Of a stretch of 64,000 nucleotides of DNA, positions 51,113 through 60,989 are shown one piece after another. The DNA is taken from the NCBI RefSeq assembly GCF_028621895.1, contig NZ_CP117520.1, positions 186,001 to 250,000 on the forward strand. The letters are read 5' to 3'. The position numbers and the translations under genes are program-made. Each line of letters opens with the position of its first letter. Position 1 is the first letter of the stretch. Origin of the DNA: Acinetobacter sp. GSS19 (GTDB taxonomy: Bacteria > Pseudomonadota > Gammaproteobacteria > Pseudomonadales > Moraxellaceae). Below the pieces are notes generated by a model. It saw only the letters and a list, made by a program, of their open reading frames with translations, made no database searches and was not told the DNA's origin.

Positions 51113-52027
51113 ATGATTAAATGGATCATCCTCGCGATTTTCGTGATTTCCGCCCTGTATATTCAGCATCGCGGTAAAGTGCGTCACTCGTTTTATCGTC
51201 AGTTTTTTGACCATTCAACGCTGCTCGCCCCGATTAATTTCCTGATGTACCTGTTTTCCAAGGTGCCGAACCAGCCTTATATCGACACCCAGTATTTTAA
51301 AGATCTGAAGGTGCTGGATGAGAACTGGGAAATGATCCGTGATGAAGCCAAGGCGTTGTATGCTCAAGGCGGCATCAAGGCATCCAGCACTTATGATGAT
51401 TTAGGGTTTAACTCGTTCTTTAAAACTGGCTGGAAACGTTTTTATCTGAAATGGTATGACTCGGCACATCCTTCTGCCGCAGAGTTGTGTCCGAAAACCA
51501 CGGCCTTGCTGAAAACCTTGCCTTCGATTAAGGCGGCGATGTTTACCGAACTTGCACCTGATAGCCGTCTGGTGCGTCACCGTGATCCGTATGCAGGTTC
51601 TTTACGTTATCACTTGGGCTTGATGACGCCAAATGATGACCGTTGTTTTATTGATGTGGATGGTCAGCGTTATTCCTGGCGTGATGGCGAAAGCGTGGTG
51701 TTTGATGAAACTTATATCCACTATGCCGAAAACAAAACTGACCAGAACCGGATTATCTTTTTCGCTGATGTGGAACGTCCGCTTAAATCCAAACTGCTGG
51801 AAGGTTTTAATCACTGGTTTGGACGTAAGGTGATGACGGCAGCCAGTTCACCGAATGAAGCAGGGGATCAGACAGGTGGCCTCAACAAACTATTTGGTTA
51901 TGTTTACCAAATCCGTATTAAAGCCAAGGCGCTGAAAAAGTCCAACCGGACTTTGTATTACATTCTGAAATGGGTGCTGATGCTGGGAATTTTCTTCCTG
52001 ATCTTTATTCGGCCTTATGTGTTTTAG
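51113..52027 (+). CDS. lpxO: Lipid A 2-hydroxylase LpxO (Asp/Asn beta-hydroxylase family)
   Basis: A 304-residue protein with an N-terminal membrane helix (about 1-17) and a C-terminal one (about 280-300). Between them is the aspartyl/asparaginyl beta-hydroxylase domain with HRDPY and RYHLGL (first iron His and 2-oxoglutarate part), the WRDGESVVFDETYIHYAEN block (second iron His) and a following Arg in QNRIIFF. LpxO hydroxylates a lipid A acyl chain at the cytoplasmic face using iron and 2-oxoglutarate. The ATG at 51113 is chosen over a GTG at 51101. The gene is followed by a terminator. Activity is inferred from family. Confidence 0.86.
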   Translation: MIKWIILAIFVISALYIQHRGKVRHSFYRQFFDHSTLLAPINFLMYLFSKVPNQPYIDTQYFKDLKVLDENWEMIRDEAKALYAQGGIKASSTYDDLGFNSFFKTGWKRFYLKWYDSAHPSAAELCPKTTALLKTLPSIKAAMFTELAPDSRLVRHRDPYAGSLRYHLGLMTPNDDRCFIDVDGQRYSWRDGESVVFDETYIHYAENKTDQNRIIFFADVERPLKSKLLEGFNHWFGRKVMTAASSPNEAGDQTGGLNKLFGYVYQIRIKAKALKKSNRTLYYILKWVLMLGIFFLIFIRPYVF

Positions 52028-52039
52028 ATCTTCGATCAA

Positions 52040-52065
52040 AACGCTCCGCATGGAGCGTTTTTTTA
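52040..52065 (+). terminator. Terminator of lpxO
   Basis: AACGCTCC pairs with GGAGCGTT around GCAT, then seven Ts. Confidence 0.92.
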
Positions 52066-52163
52066 TGGCCAAGCATGTGACTGATTTTACAAAAATCTAG
52101 CCAAAACCTGATGAACTCCAATATGATGCAAAAATCATCTATACAATAGAAAGCGGGTTTAAC

Positions 52164-52748
52164 ATGCGCATCAAACAAGGATTATTTGGGGTTGGACTTC
52201 TGGCGTTCGTGGGCTTGACCCATGCGACAACGTGGACTGCTGAAAGTCCTTATGTGGGACGGGTGAATGCTGGTATTTCTGGTGGTGCAGTTGTGCAATG
52301 GCAGTGTGACGGGCAACGTTGTGAAATGTCCGGCCCTTGGGGGGCTGGGCTATCCATGGAATCTTGCCAACAGCTGGTGGCAAAAGTCGGGCCGATTCAG
52401 AGTTACCGTAATTCAGCAGGTCAGGCCTGGGCAGCGGGTTCGGCGGAATTGGCGCAATGTAATCAGCTATCTCGTGCCGCCCCTGCAATCGGAATGAATA
52501 CCTGGTATGCACAAAGCAAACATCAGGGGCAGGTTATTACGCAAATCCCGGGTGGCGTGCAGGTGGTCTGGAACTGTAATGGCCGTGAATGTGCGATGAC
52601 TGGTCCTTGGGGAGCGGGGTTGTCACTAGAAGCCTGTCAGGATCTCACTCGCAAAATTGGCAAGATTCAGAGTTACCGTAATTCAACCGGACAGCAATGG
52701 AAACAGGGTTCAAAAGCATTGGCTGCCTGTAACGCTGTGGCACCTTAA
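52164..52748 (+). CDS. Secreted protein with two copies of a four-cysteine domain
   Basis: A 194-residue protein with a signal peptide (MRIKQGLFGVGLLAFVGLTHA) and two copies of a domain, residues 22-100 and 112-190, exactly 90 residues apart. Each has W-x-C, RxC, GPWGAGLS, ExC, then KxGxIQSYRNSxGxxW and a final CN; Cys48/53/68/99 match Cys138/143/158/189. The pattern predicts two disulfides per unit. A 22-bp stretch at 52394-52415 is identical to 52664-52685, so the duplication is recent or selected. No family name is known to me. The gene is convergent with an AAA+ ATPase gene. Confidence 0.75.
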   Translation: MRIKQGLFGVGLLAFVGLTHATTWTAESPYVGRVNAGISGGAVVQWQCDGQRCEMSGPWGAGLSMESCQQLVAKVGPIQSYRNSAGQAWAAGSAELAQCNQLSRAAPAIGMNTWYAQSKHQGQVITQIPGGVQVVWNCNGRECAMTGPWGAGLSLEACQDLTRKIGKIQSYRNSTGQQWKQGSKALAACNAVAP

Positions 52749-52781
52749 CGCTTCATCCATGCAGTTCCCCAACCGATGCTG

Positions 52782-53846
52782 TTATGTGGTGAGGGGAGCT
52801 GTCGCGATCACGTGTAATTGTCCTTGCTGGCAATCGATTTGCACCTCAAGTTGTTCAGGATATTGCAGAAAATACGCCGCAAGTACCGGTTCTAGTTCGG
52901 TACGCATTTTACGCGCCAGATGTCGGGCACCAAAACGGATGTCATGGCCTTGGTAAAAATGGGCTTGGGCCGCTATGCTGAGCTGAACCCGGCGTTTCTG
53001 GTGTTGCAGGCGCTGATTGAGTTTTTCCATTTCGATCTCAACCAGACGCGGCAGGGCATTTTCCTGAACCGGAAGATAATGCAAGGTGCGGTCAATGCGG
53101 TTTAAAAATTCTGGATCAAACTGGCGGTGTAACACTTTTTCAATCAAACGCTGTGCGGGCAGGCGTTTTAATAACAGACTTTGTGCCTTTTCTGGGAGAT
53201 AACTGAGTTTGTCCAGATATTCCTGTGCCGCACGCGCACCGACATTACTGGTCATGAAAATCATACAGTTGCGAAAATCGAGGGTTTTGGTGCCTGCAGA
53301 CAAGGTCAGTTTTCCGGTATCAAGCACATTCAGTAAACTGCGAATGACTTCGGTACTGGCTTTTTCCAGTTCATCAAATAACACGATACCTGGGCGAGTA
53401 TGCGAGCCTTGAATGGCCACTTCATCAAACAGCGTGTTGCCTTCTTTGGAACCTACGTAGCCGGGAGGGGCACCGGTCAGTGCCGCCGCATAATGTTCCT
53501 GTGCTAGCGTGTTCATGTCGATCCGGCAAAATGCATCACTACGGCCATAAATGGCTTCACTGATTAGACGCACAGTTTCGGTTTTGCCTACGCCGGTGGG
53601 GCCAAGCATCAGGGTGACAGACAAAGGACGTTCCGGATTGGAAAAATCCGCTTTCACCACCCGCAGCATTTTTTCGATTTCACCCAGCGCCGTGTCCTGC
53701 CCGATAATCCGTGCCCGTAAGCGCTGCATCACCTGCTGTGGCTCAAAATGAAAACGCGGTTTACCGATCATTTTATCCTTGGCGGATGCTGTGGTATTCG
53801 GTATGAAAGGCTGAGCAAAAGACGGGGTTGGGGATTGGGTCGACAT
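52782..53846 (-). CDS. Stand-alone ClpA/ClpB-D2-like AAA+ ATPase
   Basis: A 354-residue single AAA+ protein. Walker A is GPTGVGKT (82-89), the pore loop is GYVG (129-132), Walker B is IVLFDELEK (154-162), sensor 1 is in FMTSN, and the Arg finger region reads FLNRIDR. The C-terminal part has the small D2 domain with FGARHLARKMRTELEP (sensor 2). It matches the second ring of ClpA/ClpB but lacks the N-domain, first ATPase ring and the ClpB middle coiled coil. No ClpP-binding loop was seen. It may be an unfoldase or remodelling protein with its own adaptor; the substrate is unknown. Confidence 0.82.
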   Translation of the reverse strand: MSTQSPTPSFAQPFIPNTTASAKDKMIGKPRFHFEPQQVMQRLRARIIGQDTALGEIEKMLRVVKADFSNPERPLSVTLMLGPTGVGKTETVRLISEAIYGRSDAFCRIDMNTLAQEHYAAALTGAPPGYVGSKEGNTLFDEVAIQGSHTRPGIVLFDELEKASTEVIRSLLNVLDTGKLTLSAGTKTLDFRNCMIFMTSNVGARAAQEYLDKLSYLPEKAQSLLLKRLPAQRLIEKVLHRQFDPEFLNRIDRTLHYLPVQENALPRLVEIEMEKLNQRLQHQKRRVQLSIAAQAHFYQGHDIRFGARHLARKMRTELEPVLAAYFLQYPEQLEVQIDCQQGQLHVIATAPLTT

Positions 53847-54071
53847 GCGGTTACTTCTTCATCCGGCTGTTGCGCAGAGCATAACAAAATTGTCTGAAAC
53901 AACTTATAGACTTTAGCAATTAGATGATTGTTCCGGGCTATAGCATTGTTGTGCGCGGGGAGCGTTAAAAAGTCCGGTTTGCGTTCTGTTACTAGTTCTC
54001 CAAGCTTGATCCAAAGATTGTGGGTTTAGTTTTATAGGTAACCTTGAAAAATAGGAACGAAGCAGCACATC

Positions 54072-55910
54072 ATGTCACAGAGCAAAAGTGATGACAGAAA
54101 TAGGCTGGATGTGAACGAAAACGCACGTGAACATATTGAAAAGATTTTGGCACATATGACTCAATTGCCTGGCGTATATAAAATGCTGGGCAAGGACGGA
54201 GAGCTGTTATATGTGGGCAAGGCCAAAAATCTGAAAAACCGTGTCTCCAGTTACTTCGTCAAAACCATTGAGCATCCGAAAACCCAAGCCTTGGTGGCAC
54301 GGATTTATGATATTGAAACGCTGGTGGTACGCAGTGAGACCGAAGCGCTGTTGCTCGAACAGAACCTGATCAAGCTGCACCGTCCACCGTACAATATCCT
54401 GCTGCGTGATGACAAATCCTACGTTTATATTTTTGTGTCCAGCGACCAGCCCTATCCACGGATTGCCAGTGGTCGTGGCAAGGGCAAGCATGCGGTGGGC
54501 AAGTTTTTTGGTCCTTACCCAAGTGCCTATAGTGCACGGGATACCCTGTTGGTCCTGCAAAAACTGTTCAATGTGCGCCAGTGTGAAAACAGCTATTTTG
54601 CTCAGCGTAAACGTCCTTGCTTGCAGTATCAGATCAAACGTTGCTCCGCGCCCTGTGTGGGGCTGATCAGCCCTGAGGCTTATCAGGAAGATGTGAAAAA
54701 CTCGATCCGCTTTTTGCAGGGGGATACCCGTGAGTTGAATCAGGAGCTGATCAGCAAAATGGAAGCGGCAGCAGAACAGCTGGAATTTGAAAAAGCCGTT
54801 TTTTATCGCGACCGTTTAGGACTGTTACGTGAAGTACAGGCACAACAGGCCGTATACAAAATCAAAGGCGAAGCGGATATTCTGGCCATTGCCCATGCGG
54901 CGGGGGTGACCTGTGTGCAGATCATGTATGTGCGTAATGGCCGGATGCTGGGAGGCAAGAGCTATTTTCCGGATATGCTGAGCGATGATCTGGGGCAAAT
55001 GTTGAGTGATTTTATTGCCAACTTCTATTTTCAGGTGGCGGATGAAATCCCGGTGGAACTGATCGTGAATGTTGAACTGCCGGATCGACAGGAGCTGGAA
55101 GCCGCTTTTCAACAACAGTTTGACAAGAAAGTTCAGATTAAACACAAAGTGCGTGAAACCCGTGCTGAATGGCAAGAGCTGGCCGTGATGAACGTGCAGC
55201 ATGCCATCAAAGGACAGTTATCAAATCACTTTGAGCTGAATGAACGTTTCCATCAGCTGGAACAAGCGCTTGGCCGTTCAGTGGATCGGATCGAGTGTTT
55301 TGATATTTCCCACACCATGGGTGAAGCCCCGATTGCCTCCTGTGTGGTCTTTGACCAAGGTGGGGCACGTAAGCGGGATTACCGCCAGTTTGCTATTGAA
55401 GACATTACCGGTGGGGATGACTACGCCGCGATGCGTCAAGCTTTAACCCGGCGCTACAAAAAGCATATGCTGCCAGATTTACTCCTTATTGATGGCGGTA
55501 AAGGCCAGTTGCATATGGCGATGGACGTCATGCAAGAACTTGGCCTTGAGGCTTTTATGGTTGGCGTGTCCAAGGGGGAAGGGCGTAAACCTGGACTGGA
55601 AACTTTACATTTTACCGATGGCACAAAAATCCAGTTACCAGAAGACAGCAAGGCACTCCACCTGATTCAGCAGGTACGCGATGAAGCCCATCGTTTTGCG
55701 ATTACTAAACATCGTGCCAAGCGGGATAAGCGCCGTGCTGGCTCCGTGCTGGAAGCTATTCCGGGTTTGGGGCCAAAACGCCGTCGTGATTTGCTGACCC
55801 ATTTTGGCGGGATTCAAGGTGTACTCAAAGCGTCAGAAAAAGAACTGACCGTGGTGCCGGGGCTCGGTCCGATGATGGCACGCACCATTTATAAAATTCT
55901 GCATGAGTAA
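54072..55910 (+). CDS. uvrC: UvrABC nuclease subunit C
   Basis: UvrC makes the 3' and 5' cuts in nucleotide excision repair. The 612-residue product has the N-terminal GIY-YIG domain ([25 protein letters not shown]), the UVR motif (near residues 225-260), the C-terminal RNase H-like nuclease ([20 protein letters not shown]) and two helix-hairpin-helix motifs at the end ([18 protein letters not shown]). Start at 54072; homologues begin 10-25 residues later, so the exact start is uncertain. Confidence 0.96.
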   Translation: MSQSKSDDRNRLDVNENAREHIEKILAHMTQLPGVYKMLGKDGELLYVGKAKNLKNRVSSYFVKTIEHPKTQALVARIYDIETLVVRSETEALLLEQNLIKLHRPPYNILLRDDKSYVYIFVSSDQPYPRIASGRGKGKHAVGKFFGPYPSAYSARDTLLVLQKLFNVRQCENSYFAQRKRPCLQYQIKRCSAPCVGLISPEAYQEDVKNSIRFLQGDTRELNQELISKMEAAAEQLEFEKAVFYRDRLGLLREVQAQQAVYKIKGEADILAIAHAAGVTCVQIMYVRNGRMLGGKSYFPDMLSDDLGQMLSDFIANFYFQVADEIPVELIVNVELPDRQELEAAFQQQFDKKVQIKHKVRETRAEWQELAVMNVQHAIKGQLSNHFELNERFHQLEQALGRSVDRIECFDISHTMGEAPIASCVVFDQGGARKRDYRQFAIEDITGGDDYAAMRQALTRRYKKHMLPDLLLIDGGKGQLHMAMDVMQELGLEAFMVGVSKGEGRKPGLETLHFTDGTKIQLPEDSKALHLIQQVRDEAHRFAITKHRAKRDKRRAGSVLEAIPGLGPKRRRDLLTHFGGIQGVLKASEKELTVVPGLGPMMARTIYKILHE

Positions 55911-56246
55911 CCTGGCGATCCTGTATCAGAGCAACCCGTTGAAACTTTCCGGATGTTTTTAGTATCACATTCTTCGCAGTCCATTTTTTGTGAACAGATT
56001 GGTTGCCCTTGTTTCGGAAAAACTCTGACTTATTTCGGGCTTTTGACCTTTATCTTGCATTTGTTCGCATAAAATTGGCATTCACCTCCACTCGTGAACA
56101 AGACAGTCTCTGGATCAGATCGGGTTGCCTAGTCGACACTTTCTGGCATTTCGTATAAAGTGACGCCTATCCAAGAGGGATAAATCCTCTATTTTTGCAG
56201 GTTGCATGTCGCGAGATGCAACACGGGGACAACACTGGCGGTGTCT
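55911..56246 (+). other. 336-bp leader region of pgsA
   Basis: No gene. Near its end are two hairpins: AGAGG/CCTCT followed by ATTTTT (56175-56196), and GTTGCAT/ATGCAAC around GTCGCGAG (56201-56222). They suggest leader-level control of pgsA. Confidence 0.5.
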
Positions 56247-56834
56247 ATGACAACAGGTCGCATCCTGAATATTCCAAACATTTTAACGCTGGCACGTATT
56301 GCACTGATTCCAGTGTTTTTACTGATTGCCTACTGGCCTCCTGCCATTGGGATTGGTGGAAGTACGGGTGGCATGACTCGACATATTTTACTGACCGCAA
56401 TCTTTGTGCTGGCAGCGGTCACGGACTGGTTTGATGGTTATCTGGCACGGACCTTAAATCAGACGTCTGCCTTTGGCCGTTTTCTAGATCCGGTGGCAGA
56501 TAAACTGATGGTGGCGGCTGCACTGATTGTCTTGGTGCAATGGCAGCCGACCATTTCCATGGCCTTTGCTGCGATTGTGATTATCTCGCGCGAGATTACT
56601 GTTTCTGCGTTGCGCGAATGGATGGCTGAGTTGGGGGCACGTACCAGTGTCGCTGTGTCAACTGTTGGCAAATATAAAACCGCCTTCCAGATGATTGCGA
56701 TTAGTGTATTCCTGCTGAACTGGCCACCGCTAGAGATGCTGGCCTATGGATTGCTTTATACCGCTGTCGTCTTAACCCTGTGGTCGATGTTTATTTATAT
56801 GAAAGCCGCCTGGCCCTATTTAAAACAACCGTAA
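56247..56834 (+). CDS. pgsA: CDP-diacylglycerol--glycerol-3-phosphate 3-phosphatidyltransferase
   Basis: PgsA makes phosphatidylglycerol phosphate at the inner membrane. The 195-residue product has four or five hydrophobic helices and the CDP-alcohol phosphotransferase motif DWFDGYLAR followed by G-x3-D-x3-D (GRFLDPVAD). The start at 56247 (MTTGRILNIPNILTLARI) matches the family start. It follows uvrC, a common pair. A terminator lies just after the stop. Confidence 0.95.
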   Translation: MTTGRILNIPNILTLARIALIPVFLLIAYWPPAIGIGGSTGGMTRHILLTAIFVLAAVTDWFDGYLARTLNQTSAFGRFLDPVADKLMVAAALIVLVQWQPTISMAFAAIVIISREITVSALREWMAELGARTSVAVSTVGKYKTAFQMIAISVFLLNWPPLEMLAYGLLYTAVVLTLWSMFIYMKAAWPYLKQP

Positions 56835-56847
56835 GATGAGCGAAATT

Positions 56848-56871
56848 GCCTTTCTGTTGAAAGGCTTTTTT
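56848..56871 (+). terminator. Terminator of pgsA
   Basis: GCCTTTC pairs with GAAAGGC around TGTT, then six Ts. It overlaps the upstream part of a longer alkB ORF, which argues for a later alkB start. Confidence 0.88.
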
Positions 56872-56913
56872 ATGCCTTGTAGATTGTTCTCATTGATATG
56901 TGGAGAAGAGCCC

Positions 56914-57522
56914 ATGCATCTGGATCTGTTTGCACCCCAGCCACAGCAAAATCTTCTGCCTTATGACGGGGACGTGCAGGATTACGGTCTCGTGCTGAAC
57001 TGTACCGATGCGAGTGCCTATCTTGATTATTTTTTACAGCATCTGCCATGGCGTCCTGACCAAGTCAAACTCTATGGTCGCCAGATCCAGACGGCACGGC
57101 AAATGGTCTGGTACGCGGATCAGGCCTGCAATTATGCCTATTCGGGTGTGACACGACAGGCCTTGCCCTGGGATTCGCGTTTATTGCAGCTCAAACAGCA
57201 GATTGAACGGGAAACCGGTGAGCAGTTTAATTCCTGTCTGGCCAATTTATATCAGGATGGTACACAAGGGATGGGTTGGCATCGCGATGATGATATGGGG
57301 CTGGCTCCGACTACCAGCATTGCTTCGCTCAGTCTCGGGGCGACACGTAAATTTGTTTTTCGTCATCTGCATACTCATGAAAAGGTGGAAATCCAGTTAC
57401 AGCATGGCCAATTGATTTTGATGAAAGGGGTCACCCAAAAATATTGGCAACATGCCTTGATGAAGTCGGCCCGGGTCAGGCAACCCCGTATCAATCTCAC
57501 GTTTCGCCAGTTTCAGTTCTAA
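56914..57522 (+). CDS. AlkB-like 2-oxoglutarate/Fe(II) DNA repair dioxygenase
   Basis: The product (202 residues from ATG 56914) has the AlkB core: YQDGTQGMGWHRDDD with the HxD iron ligands, SLSLGATRKFVFRH, the distal His in YWQHAL and the RINLTFR pair that holds 2-oxoglutarate. AlkB proteins remove 1-methyladenine and 3-methylcytosine damage by oxidation; the ALKBH2/3-like short form is suggested by sequence. GGAGAAGAG lies before the start; the earlier ATG at 56836 lies inside the pgsA terminator and is rejected. Confidence 0.88.
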   Translation: MHLDLFAPQPQQNLLPYDGDVQDYGLVLNCTDASAYLDYFLQHLPWRPDQVKLYGRQIQTARQMVWYADQACNYAYSGVTRQALPWDSRLLQLKQQIERETGEQFNSCLANLYQDGTQGMGWHRDDDMGLAPTTSIASLSLGATRKFVFRHLHTHEKVEIQLQHGQLILMKGVTQKYWQHALMKSARVRQPRINLTFRQFQF

Positions 57523-57545
57523 GTTTTGTCCCGGGCAACAGGCAT

Positions 57546-57571
57546 AAAAAAGCCCGTGCTAAGCATGGGCT
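57546..57571 (-). terminator. Terminator of yqgE-ruvX
   Basis: On the minus strand AGCCCATGC pairs with GCACGGGCT (one A-C mismatch) around TTA, then six Ts. Confidence 0.8.
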
Positions 57572-57586
57572 GGCCAGAATTTAACA

Positions 57587-58030
57587 TTAGGGCTTCAAGC
57601 CTTGCGGGTCACGATACCAGCTCTCGATCAACAGAGCAGCGGCCAGACTGTCAGCCGCCAGACGTTTTCCACGACCTTGAGCCTGATAGTGTTCCAGTTC
57701 ATCCCGCGCCTCACGGGTAGTTAACCGTTCATCCACCATCAGGGTTTCAATATGGGTCTGATGATGCAGTCGGCGGGCGAACTTGCGTGCACGGGTAGAC
57801 AGCTCGGATTCAGTGTCATCCATATTTAACGGTAAACCGACCAGAAATAGATTAGGCTGCCATTCCTTGACCAGTTTTAAGAGATGGTTCCAGTTCGGAA
57901 TGCCATCTTTCATCGCAAACAGGGGTAGGGGATTGCTACTGTGGATCGTGGACTGACCCACAGCCATCCCCATTTTTTGTGTGCCGAAGTCAAAGGCCAT
58001 GATCAGTTGTGGTGCTGTTAAATCAGGCAT
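57587..58030 (-). CDS. ruvX: Putative pre-16S rRNA nuclease YqgF/RuvX
   Basis: A 147-residue RNase H-fold protein with [15 protein letters not shown] (first acidic strand), [21 protein letters not shown] and a C-terminal [12 protein letters not shown] with the acidic residue. The family processes the 5' end of 16S rRNA and was earlier called a Holliday junction resolvase. The start at 58030 overlaps the end of yqgE by 8 bp, a conserved gene pair; a start at 58063 adds 11 residues lying in yqgE. Confidence 0.92.
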   Translation of the reverse strand: MPDLTAPQLIMAFDFGTQKMGMAVGQSTIHSSNPLPLFAMKDGIPNWNHLLKLVKEWQPNLFLVGLPLNMDDTESELSTRARKFARRLHHQTHIETLMVDERLTTREARDELEHYQAQGRGKRLAADSLAAALLIESWYRDPQGLKP

Positions 58031-58577
58031 GACCGATCTCTGAAGCCAGCCAGGTACGGTCAACGCCCATTTTTTTATAGGCGGCGTCCCAACGGTCGCT
58101 GTACGGTAAATTAAAAATCAGATCCATGTCGGCATCACAGATCAGCCAGTCACCGCGTGCGATTTCTTCTTCCAGTTGGTGTTTGCCCCAGCTGGCATAG
58201 CCTAAAGCGATCTGATAGCGTCCAACCCCTTCATTATGCGCAATCGCATCCAGAATATCTTTACTGGTGGTGATACAGACATTCTCACCTACGGCAATGG
58301 AAGAATGCCAGGTTGGTTGACCAGTATGCAGGACAAAACCCGCTTCTGGACGTAAAGGGCCACCTTGCAACACTTCATGCGGTTGCACATTGTCGGCATC
58401 AATATCCAGATCATTCAATAGTTCTTTAATCTGGATGCCCGATGGCCGGTTAATAATAATGCCTTGCGCACCATCTGCATCATGTCGGGCCACATAAATC
58501 ACGGTGTTGGCAAAGTTTTCATCGGCCAAGTCGGGTGGGGCAATCAGACAACGATGCATCAGATATTGTTTTGTCAC
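58023..58577 (-). CDS. yqgE: YqgE/AlgH family protein (UPF0301)
   Basis: A 184-residue protein with the family start [39 protein letters not shown] and [13 protein letters not shown]. The function is unknown; AlgH in Pseudomonas was linked to alginate regulation. It is coupled to ruvX by overlapping ends. A GGAG-type ribosome site lies before the ATG. Confidence 0.93.
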   Translation of the reverse strand: MTKQYLMHRCLIAPPDLADENFANTVIYVARHDADGAQGIIINRPSGIQIKELLNDLDIDADNVQPHEVLQGGPLRPEAGFVLHTGQPTWHSSIAVGENVCITTSKDILDAIAHNEGVGRYQIALGYASWGKHQLEEEIARGDWLICDADMDLIFNLPYSDRWDAAYKKMGVDRTWLASEIGHA

Positions 58578-58896
58578 CTAAGCTGTTCTCCTAAAATCAG
58601 CGTGTATTCTTTGCAGTCTTAACCGTCATCAATGGCGGTAAAATGCCTGATTTCAATCGTTGAACTGCAGATTCCCTATTTCTACTTATCCCATAAAAAG
58701 CAAAGGCTGACAACTTGAGTTCACGCAACAACAGCAAGGATAGAACGTAATTTTTTAGCAAAGTTCTGAGATTAGCGGCGGACTGTATAAAAAATGTGAG
58801 ATTTCTAATGGTGCTTTGCCAGAACGTCATGCAGATCAGTTGAAGTTTGATATGGATAAAAAAATCCCTCACTTGGAGGGATTCTTTATTATGCTC
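58578..58896 (-). other. 319-bp gap between recN and yqgE
   Basis: No convincing gene; a 91-codon ORF (58597-58872) overlaps the recN terminator and has no recognisable features. It should hold the yqgE promoter. Confidence 0.6.
58857..58883 (-). terminator. Terminator of recN
   Basis: AATCCCTC pairs with GAGGGATT around CAAGT on the minus strand, followed by a run of Ts. Confidence 0.88.
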
Positions 58897-60558
58897 TTAG
58901 GCATGCTGAAACTTGAGCTGACGCAGCTGTTTGGCATGTTGTAAGGTCGTCTCATTGATTTCAATACCACCAGTCATGCGGGCCAGTTCCAGAATTTTTT
59001 GCGTTTCATCCAGTTCAACAATCGTGCTGCTCGCTGGATCGGTCTGCAGTTTTTTCACCAGCAAATGCTGGTCTGATTGTGCCGCTACCTGAGCCTGATG
59101 GGTGATACAAAGAATTTGCACGTGTTGCCCCAGACCCGCCAACAGACGTCCAACAATTTCAGCCGTGCCACCACTGATCCCGACATCAATTTCATCAAAG
59201 ACCAAAACCTCAGCTTCGGTTTTTTCTGCATTCATCACCTGCATCACCAAGGCAATACGGGAAAGTTCCCCACCAGAAGCGACGCGTGCCAGCGGTTGTG
59301 GAGGAATACCCTTATTGGCGGTAAACAAAAGCTGGATAAAGCTGAGACCTTCAGCACAAGGTTGTTCAAGAGATTCAAACTTAAATTCAAAATAAGCTTC
59401 AGGTAAGGCGAGCTGTTTGACCTGTTCAGTTAATTGCTTGGCCAGAGGTACTGCGGCAGCACGACGAATCTCATCCAGATGCTGTGCCTTGGTCATAAAG
59501 TCCTGATAAGCGACTGCAACCTGCTCTGCCAAGGTTTTGGGATCTTCGAGCTGATGCAGCTGTTCCAGTTCGGTTTGCCAGTCCTCATAGTGTTGCTTTA
59601 ACAATTCAGGCTGGGTGCGGTATTTACGCGCCAGACGATGAAACATTTCTAGCTGTGTGTTCAGCTGTTCCATGCGTTCCGGATCAAAACTTTGCCGGTC
59701 AATAAACTGGCGTAAGTTTGCCGTTGCATCCTCAATCTCACTTTGTGCATTCAGCAAGGAGGTGTAGATTTCCGCCAGTTGTTCACTGCGTCCGCTATGC
59801 TGTTCGAGGCGTCGCAGAATCGAGGCGATTTCCTGAGTAATATTCGGTTCCGCTTCATCCAGAATATTCAAGCTGTAGGCACAATCCTGCATGATGCTTT
59901 CATGATGGCTGAGCCGGTCAAACTCTTGTTCGATCTCCGGGTAATCGATCTGGATCAGTTCTTCAAGCTCTTCGAGCTGGACTTCCAGGGTTTCAATCCG
60001 CTGTTTACGGGTGGCTTGTGCATCTAGGGCTGCCTGATGCTGGCGAATCTGTTTTTGCCAACTGCTGTAAGCCTCGCGTACGTCTTGTGCAGGTTGATAA
60101 AAGTTGCTGTAACGGTCTAGCCAATGTTTAGGATAAGGGGGTTCAAGCAGCTGTTGTTGGCTATGCTGGCTATAGAGTTGTACCAACAAACGACTGATTT
60201 CCTTGAGTTCGGCCAGACTGCTGGGGCGACCATTGATCCAGGCTTTGCTACGTCCTGTGGCAAAAATGACCCGACGTAAATGAATTTCTCCCGATTCATC
60301 AGCCAGTTCATGCGTGGCCAACCACTGGGCTTCCGGACTCTGTTCATGATAGCTAAAGATTGCCGTGACATCGGCCTTGTCGGCACCATAACGCACATAA
60401 TTGGTGTCGGTACGCTCGCCTAAACAGGCAGATAGTGCATCCAACAATAAGGATTTACCGGCCCCTGTCTCACCGGTGAGCACGTTAAAACCTGATTCAA
60501 TATCAACAGCTAGATGTTCAGCAAGGGCAAAATTGATCAGAGTTAAATGGGTCAGCAT
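58897..60558 (-). CDS. recN: DNA repair protein RecN
   Basis: An SMC-like ATPase that helps repair double-strand breaks. The 553-residue product has Walker A GETGAGKS near residue 30, a long coiled coil (about 160-370) and the C-terminal signature RVASGGELSRIALVMQ with Walker B VLVFDEIDVGISG. Length equals the E. coli protein. No LexA box was looked for in depth; Acinetobacter lacks a classical LexA. Confidence 0.96.
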   Translation of the reverse strand: MLTHLTLINFALAEHLAVDIESGFNVLTGETGAGKSLLLDALSACLGERTDTNYVRYGADKADVTAIFSYHEQSPEAQWLATHELADESGEIHLRRVIFATGRSKAWINGRPSSLAELKEISRLLVQLYSQHSQQQLLEPPYPKHWLDRYSNFYQPAQDVREAYSSWQKQIRQHQAALDAQATRKQRIETLEVQLEELEELIQIDYPEIEQEFDRLSHHESIMQDCAYSLNILDEAEPNITQEIASILRRLEQHSGRSEQLAEIYTSLLNAQSEIEDATANLRQFIDRQSFDPERMEQLNTQLEMFHRLARKYRTQPELLKQHYEDWQTELEQLHQLEDPKTLAEQVAVAYQDFMTKAQHLDEIRRAAAVPLAKQLTEQVKQLALPEAYFEFKFESLEQPCAEGLSFIQLLFTANKGIPPQPLARVASGGELSRIALVMQVMNAEKTEAEVLVFDEIDVGISGGTAEIVGRLLAGLGQHVQILCITHQAQVAAQSDQHLLVKKLQTDPASSTIVELDETQKILELARMTGGIEINETTLQHAKQLRQLKFQHA

Positions 60559-60989
60559 AAACGCGTCCGGACTGCGGAAAGTTTTGTTCTAAGATAGAGA
60601 AGTTTGTTGATGAGCTCAAGCGATCAACAGGCTGAAGTGAGAGGAAAAATCTGATTTCAGTGCTTTTTTTGCAAAAGAATAATATTTTGTGCTTCCACTA
60701 TTTTTACGTTCATGATTTTTCTATATTTATTTGAAAAATCGAAAATTCATGTTGCACCTACGATGCCTCTATTAGGCTGAATTTGTTCCTCATGGAGAAA
60801 GAATGGTCTCATTGATTGGCTTTAAATTGTGAGCAATGTCATGTAATCAATCTAAGAATTAAACATGCCTATGTGGAAAGAGAAGTTAAGGTGAAGAGGT
60901 TCTTGATAAAAACATAGATTGATTAGTTGTAGCGGCACAATTAAACTAGCTCGCAGAATGTAGGATAGAGCGTTATCTGGAGAATACGC
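60559..60989 (+). other. Divergent recN-ppnP promoter region
   Basis: 431 bp without a gene; only ORFs of fewer than 15 codons were noticed. Several AT-rich promoter-like patches lie within, none convincing on its own. Confidence 0.5.

Noticed and set aside
56836..56913. A longer start of the AlkB-like gene at 56836
   Set aside because: This stretch contains the pgsA terminator hairpin and its T-run, so it is not coding.
58597..58872. A 91-codon minus-strand ORF between recN and yqgE
   Set aside because: It overlaps the recN terminator, lacks a ribosome site and looks random in composition.
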